Below the pieces are notes generated by a model that was given only the letters and a program-made list of their open reading frames with translations, did no database searches and was not told where the DNA came from. Position numbers and translations under genes: made by a program. A stretch of DNA of 64,000 nt from an uncultured Clostridia bacterium (lineage in GTDB: Bacteria > Bacillota > Clostridia > Christensenellales > UBA1242). Shown one piece after another: positions 10,462 to 20,757 of the stretch; positions within the stretch are counted from its first letter, which is position 1, and every line of letters starts with the position of its first letter. The stretch spans positions 197,756 through 261,755 of the forward strand of contig CAKNRR010000001.1 of assembly GCA_930990975.1 (NCBI GenBank), in the 5' to 3' direction.

Positions 10462-11949
10462 ATGGAAAAGGTAGCAATAATAGAACTTAATGAAAAAGAA
10501 TTAAAATTGTCTATATATAAGATAAGCAATGGAAAAAGCTTGCTTGCCTTGTCAAAGACACAAAATTTTGCACTAGGGGATGAACTTACAAGAGATGAAC
10601 TACTCAATCCAAACACTAAGAATGAGATTTTAGAGCTACTTAAAGTTTATAGAAAATTAATTGAAGGTTATGGTGCATCAAAGATAATTTCAGTTACCAC
10701 AAATCTTATTTATAAAGCAAGAAATTATAGAGGCTTTTTAGATGAAGTTTACAATAACACAGGAATAAATTTCTTGATATTAAGCGATGAAGATTATATT
10801 AAAAATTTATTCAATGCAGTTGTAAACAGCATCGACAGCGCCAAAGGCATATTTATTTATGTGGGGACTTATGTTTCTTATATTGTAAAATATAACAGAC
10901 GTGCAATACTTGGAAGTTCTGTGATACCTTTTGGTATAGGAAATTGTTTGCAAAATGAAGAAAAAGATTTTGATAAAATGGTTGCTCAAATAAAGAAGCA
11001 AATCAAAGTTGAAGGTGTGCTAAACGATATTGATGAAGAAAGCAAAGTTGTTGGGCTTGGAAATGCGTTTTTGGCTATGGGCAAAATTGCAAAGAAAATA
11101 CAGAGGTATCCTCTTGATGTTGACAACAACTTTCAACTTTCAAAGATGGTATGTGAAAAAACATGTGATTTCATAAAAGGACTTGATATAGAAAAGATAA
11201 GAAAAATCAAGGGTGTAGATTATGAAGATGCTGACAGACTTCTGGTGGGGTTTGCGATAATAAAAGCTCTTTTTGAAACATTGTCAATAAATGAAGTTAC
11301 AATATCAAGTGCAAACTTAAGGGCAGGGCTTTTGCAAGTTAATGTATTAAATCAAGTCCAAGAGAAGTTCAATGACCTTTTGACAAACTCACTTGAAAGT
11401 TATTATGAGTTCAATAAAGATGAGTTTTCTATAAATCCTTATGTTTATAATATGGCAACAATTTTGTTCAAACAATTGAAGGTTATGCACAAATTGCCAA
11501 GATATTATGTAAAACCTTTGCGCATAGCATCATATATGTATGATTGCGGAAAGTGTATCAATGCCGAAAATTATACCAAGTTTGGGTTTGATAAGATTGT
11601 TTTTGCTGATATTGCAGGCGTTACTCATCGTGAGCTTCTTATAGCCGGATTTATATGTGTATGCCAAAATCTTGATGATTTTTCATTAAATGATTGGATA
11701 AAATATAAAGATATTCTCACAGATGAAGATTTAGAAGCTGTAAGAAAACTTGGCGTTATAGTAAAACTTGCTGTTGCATTAAATGCTTCAAGAAAACCTA
11801 TAATTCAAGACATTGTGTGCGATATACTTGGTGATTCAATTATTATGAAAACTGTAGTAGAAGGCGATGCAAGTTACGAAATACTAGAAGGAATGAAAGT
11901 TGCTCAAGACTATAAAAAAGTTTATAAAAAGAGCTTGCAAATTATATAA
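10462..11949 (+). CDS. Ppx/GppA-like exopolyphosphatase-family protein with C-terminal HD-like region (divergent)
   Basis: ASKIISVTTNLIYKARNYRGFL ... GIFIYVGTYVSYIVKYNRR resembles the Ppx/GppA ASNHSK-like fold; C-terminal helical HD-like part. Confidence 0.6.
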   Translation: MEKVAIIELNEKELKLSIYKISNGKSLLALSKTQNFALGDELTRDELLNPNTKNEILELLKVYRKLIEGYGASKIISVTTNLIYKARNYRGFLDEVYNNTGINFLILSDEDYIKNLFNAVVNSIDSAKGIFIYVGTYVSYIVKYNRRAILGSSVIPFGIGNCLQNEEKDFDKMVAQIKKQIKVEGVLNDIDEESKVVGLGNAFLAMGKIAKKIQRYPLDVDNNFQLSKMVCEKTCDFIKGLDIEKIRKIKGVDYEDADRLLVGFAIIKALFETLSINEVTISSANLRAGLLQVNVLNQVQEKFNDLLTNSLESYYEFNKDEFSINPYVYNMATILFKQLKVMHKLPRYYVKPLRIASYMYDCGKCINAENYTKFGFDKIVFADIAGVTHRELLIAGFICVCQNLDDFSLNDWIKYKDILTDEDLEAVRKLGVIVKLAVALNASRKPIIQDIVCDILGDSIIMKTVVEGDASYEILEGMKVAQDYKKVYKKSLQII

Positions 11950-12203
11950 TAACAAGAAACATTGCTTAGTGCAGTGTTTTTTTGTTTTATAAAGCTGAAA
12001 ATAAATAAAATTATAAAAAACACTTTAAAATATATAAATTTTAAGCTATAATAATATTATTAATAAGGATTCTTAAAATCAAAATAGAAATAGGTTTTAA
12101 TTATTCTAATGTGAAAATTAAATAAACTAAAAGCGAATTTAATTTTTTGGCTTTCAAAGATGTATTTTCTAATTTTAAAAAGTTTTACTTAAGGAGCTAG
12201 AGT

Positions 12204-13205
12204 ATGAATAAATATAAGTATGCAATAGAAATAGGTGGTTCTTATACAAGAATATATGTAAAAGATAATGGCTTTGCATTGTGCGAGCCTACACTTGTTG
12301 CAGCAGAACCATCACCACAAGGCTATCAAATTATTGGGCTAGGACAAGAGGCAAAGAAGATGATGGGAAGGACAAATGATAGTGTAGAGGTATTCAGCCC
12401 TGTATCAAATGGTCAGATAAACAACTATGAATATTTAAAAGCATTGCTTGAATATTTCTTTGCAAAACTTGACTTCAAAAAGAAAAGAGATTCAATCATG
12501 GTTTTAGTCAATTGCGGTTTGGCTCAAAAAGATAGGGATGATTTCACAACATTGTTGTATGAAATTGGATTTAGAGAAGTTATACTTATTCCAACTGTAA
12601 TATGTTCTTGTATAGGCGCTGGGAAAAATATAAGTTCGACAAAGACAAATATGATAGTCAATATTGGTGGAGCAAATACAGATATTGCTGTCATAAATAT
12701 GAATTCAATCATCAAAGGGGCAACATTGGGGCTTGGTGGAAGAGCTGTTGATGTTGCAATAGCAAATACCATAGCTTACAATCAAGGTATTGTAATTGGA
12801 CTTGCGACAAGTGAAAAACTCAAGAGCGAAGTTGGAAGTTTGTATCCAAACGATACATTGAATATGGAAGTTACAGGAGTGGATATAGAGAGCAAAGTTC
12901 CTCGTTCATATATCATTTCTTCAAATGACCTCTTGGTTGTTCTTGAGCCATTTTTTGACGAGATTTTGAGGTCTATAGATGTTACAATAACATCATTGCC
13001 TCCAGAAATTTCTAGTGACATCATGAATAATGGAGTTTTGTTTGTTGGTGGAATGAGCAAAATTGCTGGACTTGATCAATATCTTAAAACTAGATTTAAG
13101 TATCCATTCAAAATTATAGAGGATGGAGAAAATGTTTCAATTTTGGGGGCTGGAAAACTTTTAGACGACCCAGAATTATTGAAGAAAATCTTTGAAAACA
13201 CATAA
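12204..13205 (+). CDS. MreB/Mbl-like actin-family protein
   Basis: IEIGGSYTRIYVKDNG, MIVNIGGANTDIAVI, GATLGLGGRAVD, NGVLFVGGMSKI actin-fold ATPase motifs. Confidence 0.8.
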   Translation: MNKYKYAIEIGGSYTRIYVKDNGFALCEPTLVAAEPSPQGYQIIGLGQEAKKMMGRTNDSVEVFSPVSNGQINNYEYLKALLEYFFAKLDFKKKRDSIMVLVNCGLAQKDRDDFTTLLYEIGFREVILIPTVICSCIGAGKNISSTKTNMIVNIGGANTDIAVINMNSIIKGATLGLGGRAVDVAIANTIAYNQGIVIGLATSEKLKSEVGSLYPNDTLNMEVTGVDIESKVPRSYIISSNDLLVVLEPFFDEILRSIDVTITSLPPEISSDIMNNGVLFVGGMSKIAGLDQYLKTRFKYPFKIIEDGENVSILGAGKLLDDPELLKKIFENT

Positions 13206-13318
13206 AAACAAACAAAAAATTGGGCTTTAAATTAAAAATATCAATAAAAAATTTGAAGGTTAGTAAGAAAATAAATGGAAATTTTGTTTAAATAAATACA
13301 TCACTAAAAAATGACAAT

Positions 13319-13350
13319 AAAAGGAAGAATACGACAATTCTTCCTTTTAT
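13319..13350. terminator. Terminator hairpin
   Basis: AAAAGGAAGAATACGACAATTCTTCCTTTTATTT. Confidence 0.6.
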
Positions 13351-13394
13351 TTATATATGTAATTTTGCTAAAATAGAAAGCAAGGGAGTGGACG

Positions 13395-14186
13395 ATGGCA
13401 AGAAAAATTGTTTTGACAAGTGGAAAAGGGGGAGTAGGCAAGACAACAGTATGTGCAAATCTTGGTATGTATTTGGCTAAACTTGGCTTTAGGGTGGTTC
13501 TTCTTGATGTAGATATAGGACTTAACAATTTGGATGTAGTTATGGGTGTAGAAGATAGGGTTATTTTTGATATAACAGATGTTATAATGGGGAAGTGTCG
13601 ACCAAAACAAGCATTAGTTCAAGACAAAAATATTTCCTCATTATACATTATGCCATCTTCTCATGCTTACAACAAAACTTCAATAATGGGTGAGCATATA
13701 AAAAATGTGATAGAACAACTGGATTCAAGCTTTGATTATATCTTGATAGATTGCCCTGCAGGTGTTGAAGCTGGCTTTCATAGGGCTGTTTTCCCAGCGA
13801 CAGAGGCAATCATTGTCGTGACACCTCATCTTTCATCAATAAGAGATGCGGATAAAGTCGTAGGACTTTTGAATGATTATGATATTCAATATAAAGGACT
13901 TGTCGTCAATAGAGTCAGGGGAGATATGCTTTTAAGTGGAGATATGATGAGTGTTGAAAATATTGTGAGAGCTCTCAACTTGCCACTGCTTGGTGTTATA
14001 CCAGAAGATGATGCAATAGGTGCTTCCAATTCTTTAGGTGGGCGTGTGCAGTCTATAGAAAGTGCAAGGGCTTTCACACTTTTAAGCGAGAATATTCACA
14101 ATGGCTCAAAAAAGATTTTTGATTGTACTTATAAATACAGAGGTCTTGTTGGCTATATAAAGCGAAACATAAAGAAACATGTTTAA
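13395..14186 (+). CDS. minD: Septum site-determining ATPase MinD
   Basis: GKGGVGKTTVCANLG deviant Walker A, LLDVDIGLNNLDVVMG, DYILIDCPAG, C-terminal amphipathic tail. Confidence 0.92.
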   Translation: MARKIVLTSGKGGVGKTTVCANLGMYLAKLGFRVVLLDVDIGLNNLDVVMGVEDRVIFDITDVIMGKCRPKQALVQDKNISSLYIMPSSHAYNKTSIMGEHIKNVIEQLDSSFDYILIDCPAGVEAGFHRAVFPATEAIIVVTPHLSSIRDADKVVGLLNDYDIQYKGLVVNRVRGDMLLSGDMMSVENIVRALNLPLLGVIPEDDAIGASNSLGGRVQSIESARAFTLLSENIHNGSKKIFDCTYKYRGLVGYIKRNIKKHV

Positions 14187-14270
14187 AGCATGTGCTAAAA
14201 ACAAGATTGCAAAGTTTGTTTGCAATTTGGCATTTTAAAATAAAATCATTTATGGAGGTAATAAAATTTT

Positions 14271-14510
14271 ATGGATGGAATTAATTATAAAATAAGCGAA
14301 AGATTGAATAATATGCTTGAAAGCGATAAGATAAGCGACCCGCAGCATATGTGCGAAATATTAAAAGATGAGCTTAAACCTCTTATAAAAAGCTATATTG
14401 AACTTCAAGATGATATAAAAGTAAGATTCAAAAAAGTGCAAGATAAAAACATCTTTTTTATAGAATTTGAAGCTGGAAGAATAAAACCTGTCGGCTACAT
14501 ACCATTATAA
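14271..14510 (+). CDS. Divergent MinE-like topological specificity factor candidate
   Basis: Directly after minD; ISERLNNMLESDK resembles MinE AKERLKLVLVHDR; EILKDELKPLIKSYIELQDDIKVRF resembles the MinE dimerisation domain (LKEDILEVISKYVEIDEDDVEV). Confidence 0.6.
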   Translation: MDGINYKISERLNNMLESDKISDPQHMCEILKDELKPLIKSYIELQDDIKVRFKKVQDKNIFFIEFEAGRIKPVGYIPL

Positions 14511-14689
14511 TTATTTAATAAAAGCTGAGCTAATAGAGGCGAAACCATATTTTAGTAGAACTTATGTTTATGTACTATGTAATGAAGTGTAGAGCACTAA
14601 AATTGTTAGTATTTTTAAAATTAGATGCTATATTTTAACATCACATAGTTTTTGTTATAAAGAAGATTATTGTTTTAAAGTTAGTCAAC

Positions 14690-14772
14690 GCCGAGTGATG
14701 TTGATTTGCTCGCAAACTCGCAAATCAGTTTTGCTTGCACAAAACTCTTGCTCAAGCAAGACATCACTCGGC
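14690..14772. repeat. Cloverleaf-forming inverted-repeat element (12-bp closing stem, three internal hairpins)
   Basis: GCCGAGTGATGT...ACATCACTCGGC enclosing TGATTTGC/GCAAATCA, GTTTTG/CAAAAC and CTTGC/GCAAG. Confidence 0.85.
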
Positions 14773-14865
14773 TTAAATAAACCCTCGCCACATTTAACAA
14801 GCAAATTATCTTATAAAGAACATTACAACATAAAAATAAAACACAATAAAAATAAACATAAAAAT

Positions 14866-14922
14866 AAAAACACATTATTTCAAGTAAGATTATCCTTACT
14901 TTTAATAATGTGTTTTTTTTTT
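14866..14922. terminator. Terminator-like hairpin with T tract
   Basis: AAACACATTATTTCAAGTAAGATTATCCTTACTTTTAATAATGTGTTTTTTTTTT. Confidence 0.7.
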
Positions 14923-14947
14923 GATTGTTTTTAATTTGGCATTAATT

Positions 14948-15460
14948 TTATTTTAATTTTTCTCCACAATTTGGACAAAAATTTGTGGAATTAATATCTA
15001 TAAGTTTGTTACATTTTGGACAGTTTACAAAATTATTGACTTGCAAAGGCATTGGCAAACCATAAGAGCTTGCAAGGGCAGGGTTTGCATATTTGCTATA
15101 TTCCTCCATCGCTTCTTGTTCAGTCATCATAAGCTCATTTTTAACAATAACAACATCCGCAACTATATGATAGTTTTCAAGATACCCTGAGTCTATTAAA
15201 TTTTGAAGTAATTGGCTGCCATTTTTATTGTATCCCAAAATTGTGACAATAACAACTTTATCTTTGTTTTTAATATAATCGATGATTTTTACCATTATGT
15301 TATATTTGTTCATTTTGATTATAACAATCATAAGAGCTATAGCACCAAAAGGGACTAAGATAAATGCGAAAGGGAACATGATTTTGTAGGCTTTTTGATA
15401 ATGTTTTTGTTTTTTGTAAATATCTGGGAGCTTTTTAACTTTTTTATTTGATTTTGACAT
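14948..15460 (-). CDS. Membrane protein with C-terminal zinc ribbon
   Basis: FAFILVPFGAIALMIVII TM helix; CPKCNKLIDINSTNFCPNCGEKLK. Confidence 0.75.
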   Translation of the reverse strand: MSKSNKKVKKLPDIYKKQKHYQKAYKIMFPFAFILVPFGAIALMIVIIKMNKYNIMVKIIDYIKNKDKVVIVTILGYNKNGSQLLQNLIDSGYLENYHIVADVVIVKNELMMTEQEAMEEYSKYANPALASSYGLPMPLQVNNFVNCPKCNKLIDINSTNFCPNCGEKLK

Positions 15461-15542
15461 AAATATTTCTCCTTTTATTTAATATTTAAATGTCAAATTA
15501 ATACCAAATTATTGAATTATTAAAAATTTTATATAATTTGTT

Positions 15543-18500
15543 TTAAATTCTTTCCCAGCAAGCATAGAGTGTTGTGTCTGCTGTGATTGTGATTGATGTA
15601 AAACCACTTCCGCCAGTTGTGTAATTTCCCCAAGCACTTGTGCCCCAGCTTGTTGCTTTAAATGATTTTGGATCAATATGGAATGCAGTCAAATAAGCAG
15701 TGCAGGTTGGTGCGTACTGAGTGAGGTCAACTATAGTGCCTTCAAGCACCTTGAATGAATCTATAGGCGTAGGTTTGTCTTTCATGTCGCTTCCTGCAGT
15801 GCAACCCATAACAAGATACCATCTTAAGTCGAATGAAACAGTATAGTAATATTTTTCGGTAACAGTCCAATTAGCAGTGATTGTCATGTCCTCATTTGGC
15901 ATAACTGTGATGTTTTGGCTGTATCCTTCAAAAGTATAAGTTGTTTGAACAGTTTGAGTACCATCATCAATCACATATGATTCTTGTGAAGGAAGGGTGA
16001 TGACTTCGCCTTGATAAAGAGTATATTCAACATTTGTAGTATTGCCATATTGGCTGTTTACAATGACAGTGTATTTGTTTCTTATATGCAAAGTCAAATC
16101 TTTGTCTTCCATTACAAAATTGCTTGTGTATTCTATTGAATAACTGCTGTCTAAATAGTATTTTGTTTCAGAATTGATTTGCTTTAGTCCGCTAAGGTCA
16201 ATAGCCGAGCCTACTTGCACTCTCTCACTATAAATAACTTCATCATTGTCATAAATTGTCAAAAGTCTTGTCTTTTCAACTTTTTCTACATTCCATTTTG
16301 CGTAGAGAGTGATGTCATAGCTAGGCATATAGTTTAATGTGAACTCTTCAATAAAATCTTCTGATGTATACCAGCCATCAAAGTAATATGTTGTTGTGGT
16401 ATTATCAATTGTTTCAACTTTTTTATTTAAACTAGGAAGTGTGATTTCTTGACCTTCAAGCTTATAAATATTTTCAAATGCTTCTTCATTGAATGAAACA
16501 AAACTTATGGTGTGATAAGCAAGTGAGGCAACTTTCCATTTAGCATAGAGTGTTATATCTTTTCTAGGCATAGTGGTTGAATTGAAAATGCTTTCATCAG
16601 ACAAGCTTTCATCAGTGTGCCAAGAAACGAAACTATAGCTTTTTTGTGTTTTTCCATCATCAATGACATAGCTTTCAAGACTAGGCAATGTCAATGTGTC
16701 TTTATAGCGATAGCTTTGGCTTTCAATGACTTGGTCGCTGTTTGTAACAAAATTGATTGTGTATTTGATGTCTTTAGACATGCTCCAGTTGCCATTGCTT
16801 GCTTCCCATTCGCTTTCTGCATCATATTTATATGAATTTATAAAGTCATACAAAGCTTGCATGTCAACTGTCTTACCATAGTCAACAATTTGAGTGTCAT
16901 TTGTTGAAAGGGTGAGTGTAAAGATATCTGCAAGAGGCATATATAAGCTTAATCCAAGTCTTTGAATGTAGTTTTTGCCATTGTTGTCTTGAGATAAGCC
17001 AAGAGTAATATCCATAGAATCAAGCTCAGGACTGTTTGTGATTTCAGCCATATTTAGGCTTAAAGAGTAGTTTGTGTTATCTTGGACAGTAAATGATTTT
17101 ATAATATTGCCATAGTCAATAGGCTCAGTTCTTGGGTTATCCATTGATTCTTTGATTGCGTTCATGATTGTGTCAGTGAAACCAAAACAATATTGAACAT
17201 AATACATAGGGTCTGCAAGGAATGTGTCTATTGAAATTTTTGTACTCTTTTCGTATGTTCTAGTGCTTGTGCCAAACATAATATCAACTTTTTCACTTCT
17301 ATAAAGATAGATATAGCCAGCCTTATAATAGATATATAAATATCTGTCAGAACCACTTTCTGTGTCACCAAACTCATAAGGTACATCATTGTTTACACCA
17401 ATCATAGTTGGGATTTCGCCAATAACACCATAAAGTTCAATGTCGCCTTTGCCTACAACTTTGATAAACATTTCATAAGGAACATTCCAAGAAATATCAA
17501 TTCTAGCAAGAGAACCCAAGATGTCAAGGCTTCCTTTAACATGGAAATCTGTACCCGTTGTCATATTGATAAGAGCCTTAACAAGTTCATTCGCTCCAGA
17601 AATATCAATATAGTTTTTAGTTTGGTCAACTCCAACAAATTCTCCCATTTGATTGAAGTTTATGTTTATTTGCATTGTTTGCCCTTCAATTACAAAATTG
17701 GAAATGCTGAGGGTGTTTAAGGTATTGTTGTCGCAGTTGAGTGAAATGATGATGTCATTTGCATTTTCATCGTTGTTCATTTTTGCACCATCGATTGTTA
17801 TTATAAAATCATTTCCTTTGGTTTCAATCTTTTTAACCATTTTTACAATTTCAACAACATCTTCTATTGAAATACCTTTAAGTTCAGTTTCAATTTGAGA
17901 GAAGTCTAAATCTAAGTCAATGTCTTTTAAGAAAGGTATAGAATTTGCATCAATTCCAAAGACTTCAAGAACGATGTATATAAGTTCAGCAATGTTTTGA
18001 TTGTCAATCTTAAGACATAAGCCATTGAAGTCAATGTAGAACATGCCGTCTTCAATGTTTGCACTGATGTTCATATTTTCCATATTTGGAGAATTGATTA
18101 TAGCGCTTAATTTTAGGGTAGAGGTTAAATCAAGTTGCATAGAAGCGTTTATAATTGATTCTCCCATAAGAATTTCTGCATCAAGGTCAACTTGTTTGTC
18201 TTTGAAATAATCAATTGCGATTTGAGCAATATTTAAAAGCTTTGCAACATCAACATAATCGCCAGATGGAGCAAAAATCAAAGGTTTGCCTTCAACAGTG
18301 ATGTCAGCATAGATGTCATTGAAACTTAAAGAAGCTCCGCTAAGCATGTTGTTTTCAATAGTTGCGACAATTTCAAGCCCGTCTAAAGCACTGATTTTTA
18401 TATAGTTTTGTGTTATTTCAATTCTTGCGTCTTTGATTATGTCTAAAATTTTGTTTATGTCAAATTCGTTTTGAGATGTTCCTTCGGCTGCTTCTCCAGA

Positions 18501-20747
18501 TGTTTCTTGGCTGTTTTGTCCCAATTTAGAGAGCAATTCGTCAAGCATTTTGTCTACATCAAGATTAAAGTTAGAAAGCAAGAATTCTTTTACAAGTTCC
18601 ATATCATTAATATCAAACACAACTTTAATATTCTCAGCTGTGATATAAATCTTGTTTTCGTAATACATGATGTTGATGTTGAGGCCTGCGTATTCAAGTG
18701 TTGCAGTCAAAGCCAAAGCATTGTTTTCGTAGTTCAGTGCACCAATGATATTGAATTCTTGGTATTTTGCATTGAAGCTGAAGTAGAATTTGTTTGCAAT
18801 GACATAATCATATACATTTAAAACGACATCTACAAGGCTATCTAGGGTAGTGTATTCTTCATCATTAAAAGTAGGGATGCTTATTTCTTGATTTGAGCCA
18901 ATCAAATTCATAGAAACATTTATGTTGTCGTAGTTAAAATTGATTGCAATTTGATTTGATGAGTTTTCAATGTTGAAAACAATCTTATCTAATATAGTGA
19001 TTGAAATTCCGTTTTCATCGGCACTAAAATTTGTAATAAGTTTAGGATTGATTTGTGGATTTAAGATTTCTTTAATCTTTTCTATCAAATCGCTAGAGTC
19101 AACATTTTCAATGTTAAAATGTTTTAAAATCTTGTTGAGTGTATCAGGAAGTTTGTCAAAACTTGTCATAATTTTGCTGTCTGACAATGTCATATAAACC
19201 TTGTCACCAACAACATCAATACTAATTTGTTGCCCAAGAACGATAGTTGTCAAATTGATATAAAGTTCTTCACCTTTGCAGATTTTATAATCTATATCAA
19301 ATTGAAGGTCATTGTATTGTAAATTAATTTGTCCTGATAAAGTGTTGTTTTGCAAAACTTCAAGAGCATTTTCTATAGTTGGAAGAAGACTTGCAAGGTC
19401 AATATAGTCAGATACATCATTTGAGAGAACAATGTCTTTAAATTCTACAAATTGAAGTTGGAAGTTGATGTCGCCATTGAATGTTATTCCTGTTATATTG
19501 TCCTCTTTTGATTGCAAAACAATATCTCCAATATCTTTTAAAGTTATGATGGTATTATCTCCATCTTTAACAATATTTTCAAGTATGCTTAAGTCAATGC
19601 TGCTTAAATCAAAATTTCCTAAATCAATTTCTCCAACAATGGCAGAGAAATCTCCGCTTTGAATGGCGTTAAGCAGTTTATCTATTAAGTCTACAGGCAA
19701 ATTTAGGTCAAGATATTGATTTAAAATGTTCAAAAGTTCGTCAATTTCATTTAAGCTATATTTAAAGAATAGGTTGTTGTATTCTAAATATAATGTGCTG
19801 TCAATCAAATATAAGTTTATAGATTGGTCTTTAATATTAAGATTTATTTTTGCAGATTTATCTAATATGCTGAGGTCTATTTTCCCAGTTAGTGCAATTT
19901 CTCCCACATTTACATTGAATGTTGCACCAAAATTATCTTGATTTAAAAGGTTTACAAAATCGTTTATAAGTCCAGTTATATTTGTCAAATCAATATAACT
20001 TTCCTCATCTTTTTCAGGGATAATAAGCTCGCTAGGGTAATCAATTGTTGCATTTACTTCAATTGCAATACTGTCTTCAATAGTGATTCTTGGTAAAGCG
20101 ATTCCAATAAGGCTGTAATCCTTGTCGCAAATCAAATCAATGCTTTCTACAACAGGGAGTGAAACACGCAAAGTTACAGAGTCACCGTTTTCAATCTTTT
20201 CAAATTCAGAGAATAAACCCACTATTGAATTGAGGTCAAATTCTTCAAAGTCTATTCCCAAATCAGGCATCTCAACATTAAATAATGTTAAAATTTCATT
20301 GATAGTGTTCATAAGATTGTTGGTAGAGATGAAAAATTTTCCATTAAGAATGTCAAAGAAAAGATTTCCGTTTTGATATGTTATTCCAAGACCAAGGACC
20401 TGTTGGTTATATTCAACATTGATATTGCCTTGAACGCCAATATTTTCAATTCCATTTGAGAGGTCTACTTGAGTGGCTACATCAAGTTCGATTTGTGATT
20501 GATTATATTCAACGAAGGCTGACAAATCAAGACTTATGGCAGGGGATGATGTGAATTTTTCAAACATCGCACTGATTTCTTCAGGCACGACAACTTCTTC
20601 TTCAGTATTGTCAGTTCCTCCAGTTCCAGTATTATTTTGAGCCTTATTAAAATTATTCATAGAAACAGTTATGACACCATAAGCTGATGCCACAGAAACC
20701 ACTAAATAAATAATTGAATAAAGTAAGAATTTAGATAATTTTCTCAT
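15543..20747 (-). CDS. Very large exported/surface protein with about six repeated modules and C-terminal InlB-type (Listeria-Bacteroides) repeats
   Basis: N-terminal TM (LLYSIIYLVVSVASAYGVI); repeated YIDLxxLLxxxxxxL modules; C-terminal 'YSFVSWHTDESLSDESIF...MPRKDITLYAKW' repeats. Start chosen at the second Met, with AGAGGCG ribosome-binding site (ORF-track start 20780). Confidence 0.85.
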   Translation of the reverse strand: MRKLSKFLLYSIIYLVVSVASAYGVITVSMNNFNKAQNNTGTGGTDNTEEEVVVPEEISAMFEKFTSSPAISLDLSAFVEYNQSQIELDVATQVDLSNGIENIGVQGNINVEYNQQVLGLGITYQNGNLFFDILNGKFFISTNNLMNTINEILTLFNVEMPDLGIDFEEFDLNSIVGLFSEFEKIENGDSVTLRVSLPVVESIDLICDKDYSLIGIALPRITIEDSIAIEVNATIDYPSELIIPEKDEESYIDLTNITGLINDFVNLLNQDNFGATFNVNVGEIALTGKIDLSILDKSAKINLNIKDQSINLYLIDSTLYLEYNNLFFKYSLNEIDELLNILNQYLDLNLPVDLIDKLLNAIQSGDFSAIVGEIDLGNFDLSSIDLSILENIVKDGDNTIITLKDIGDIVLQSKEDNITGITFNGDINFQLQFVEFKDIVLSNDVSDYIDLASLLPTIENALEVLQNNTLSGQINLQYNDLQFDIDYKICKGEELYINLTTIVLGQQISIDVVGDKVYMTLSDSKIMTSFDKLPDTLNKILKHFNIENVDSSDLIEKIKEILNPQINPKLITNFSADENGISITILDKIVFNIENSSNQIAINFNYDNINVSMNLIGSNQEISIPTFNDEEYTTLDSLVDVVLNVYDYVIANKFYFSFNAKYQEFNIIGALNYENNALALTATLEYAGLNINIMYYENKIYITAENIKVVFDINDMELVKEFLLSNFNLDVDKMLDELLSKLGQNSQETSGEAAEGTSQNEFDINKILDIIKDARIEITQNYIKISALDGLEIVATIENNMLSGASLSFNDIYADITVEGKPLIFAPSGDYVDVAKLLNIAQIAIDYFKDKQVDLDAEILMGESIINASMQLDLTSTLKLSAIINSPNMENMNISANIEDGMFYIDFNGLCLKIDNQNIAELIYIVLEVFGIDANSIPFLKDIDLDLDFSQIETELKGISIEDVVEIVKMVKKIETKGNDFIITIDGAKMNNDENANDIIISLNCDNNTLNTLSISNFVIEGQTMQININFNQMGEFVGVDQTKNYIDISGANELVKALINMTTGTDFHVKGSLDILGSLARIDISWNVPYEMFIKVVGKGDIELYGVIGEIPTMIGVNNDVPYEFGDTESGSDRYLYIYYKAGYIYLYRSEKVDIMFGTSTRTYEKSTKISIDTFLADPMYYVQYCFGFTDTIMNAIKESMDNPRTEPIDYGNIIKSFTVQDNTNYSLSLNMAEITNSPELDSMDITLGLSQDNNGKNYIQRLGLSLYMPLADIFTLTLSTNDTQIVDYGKTVDMQALYDFINSYKYDAESEWEASNGNWSMSKDIKYTINFVTNSDQVIESQSYRYKDTLTLPSLESYVIDDGKTQKSYSFVSWHTDESLSDESIFNSTTMPRKDITLYAKWKVASLAYHTISFVSFNEEAFENIYKLEGQEITLPSLNKKVETIDNTTTTYYFDGWYTSEDFIEEFTLNYMPSYDITLYAKWNVEKVEKTRLLTIYDNDEVIYSERVQVGSAIDLSGLKQINSETKYYLDSSYSIEYTSNFVMEDKDLTLHIRNKYTVIVNSQYGNTTNVEYTLYQGEVITLPSQESYVIDDGTQTVQTTYTFEGYSQNITVMPNEDMTITANWTVTEKYYYTVSFDLRWYLVMGCTAGSDMKDKPTPIDSFKVLEGTIVDLTQYAPTCTAYLTAFHIDPKSFKATSWGTSAWGNYTTGGSGFTSITITADTTLYACWERI

Positions 20748-20757
20748 AATACGCCTC

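Noticed and set aside
14695-14934. 79-aa plus-strand ORF across the cloverleaf element
   Set aside because: Runs through an inverted-repeat structure and a terminator; no ribosome-binding site and no plausible protein composition.
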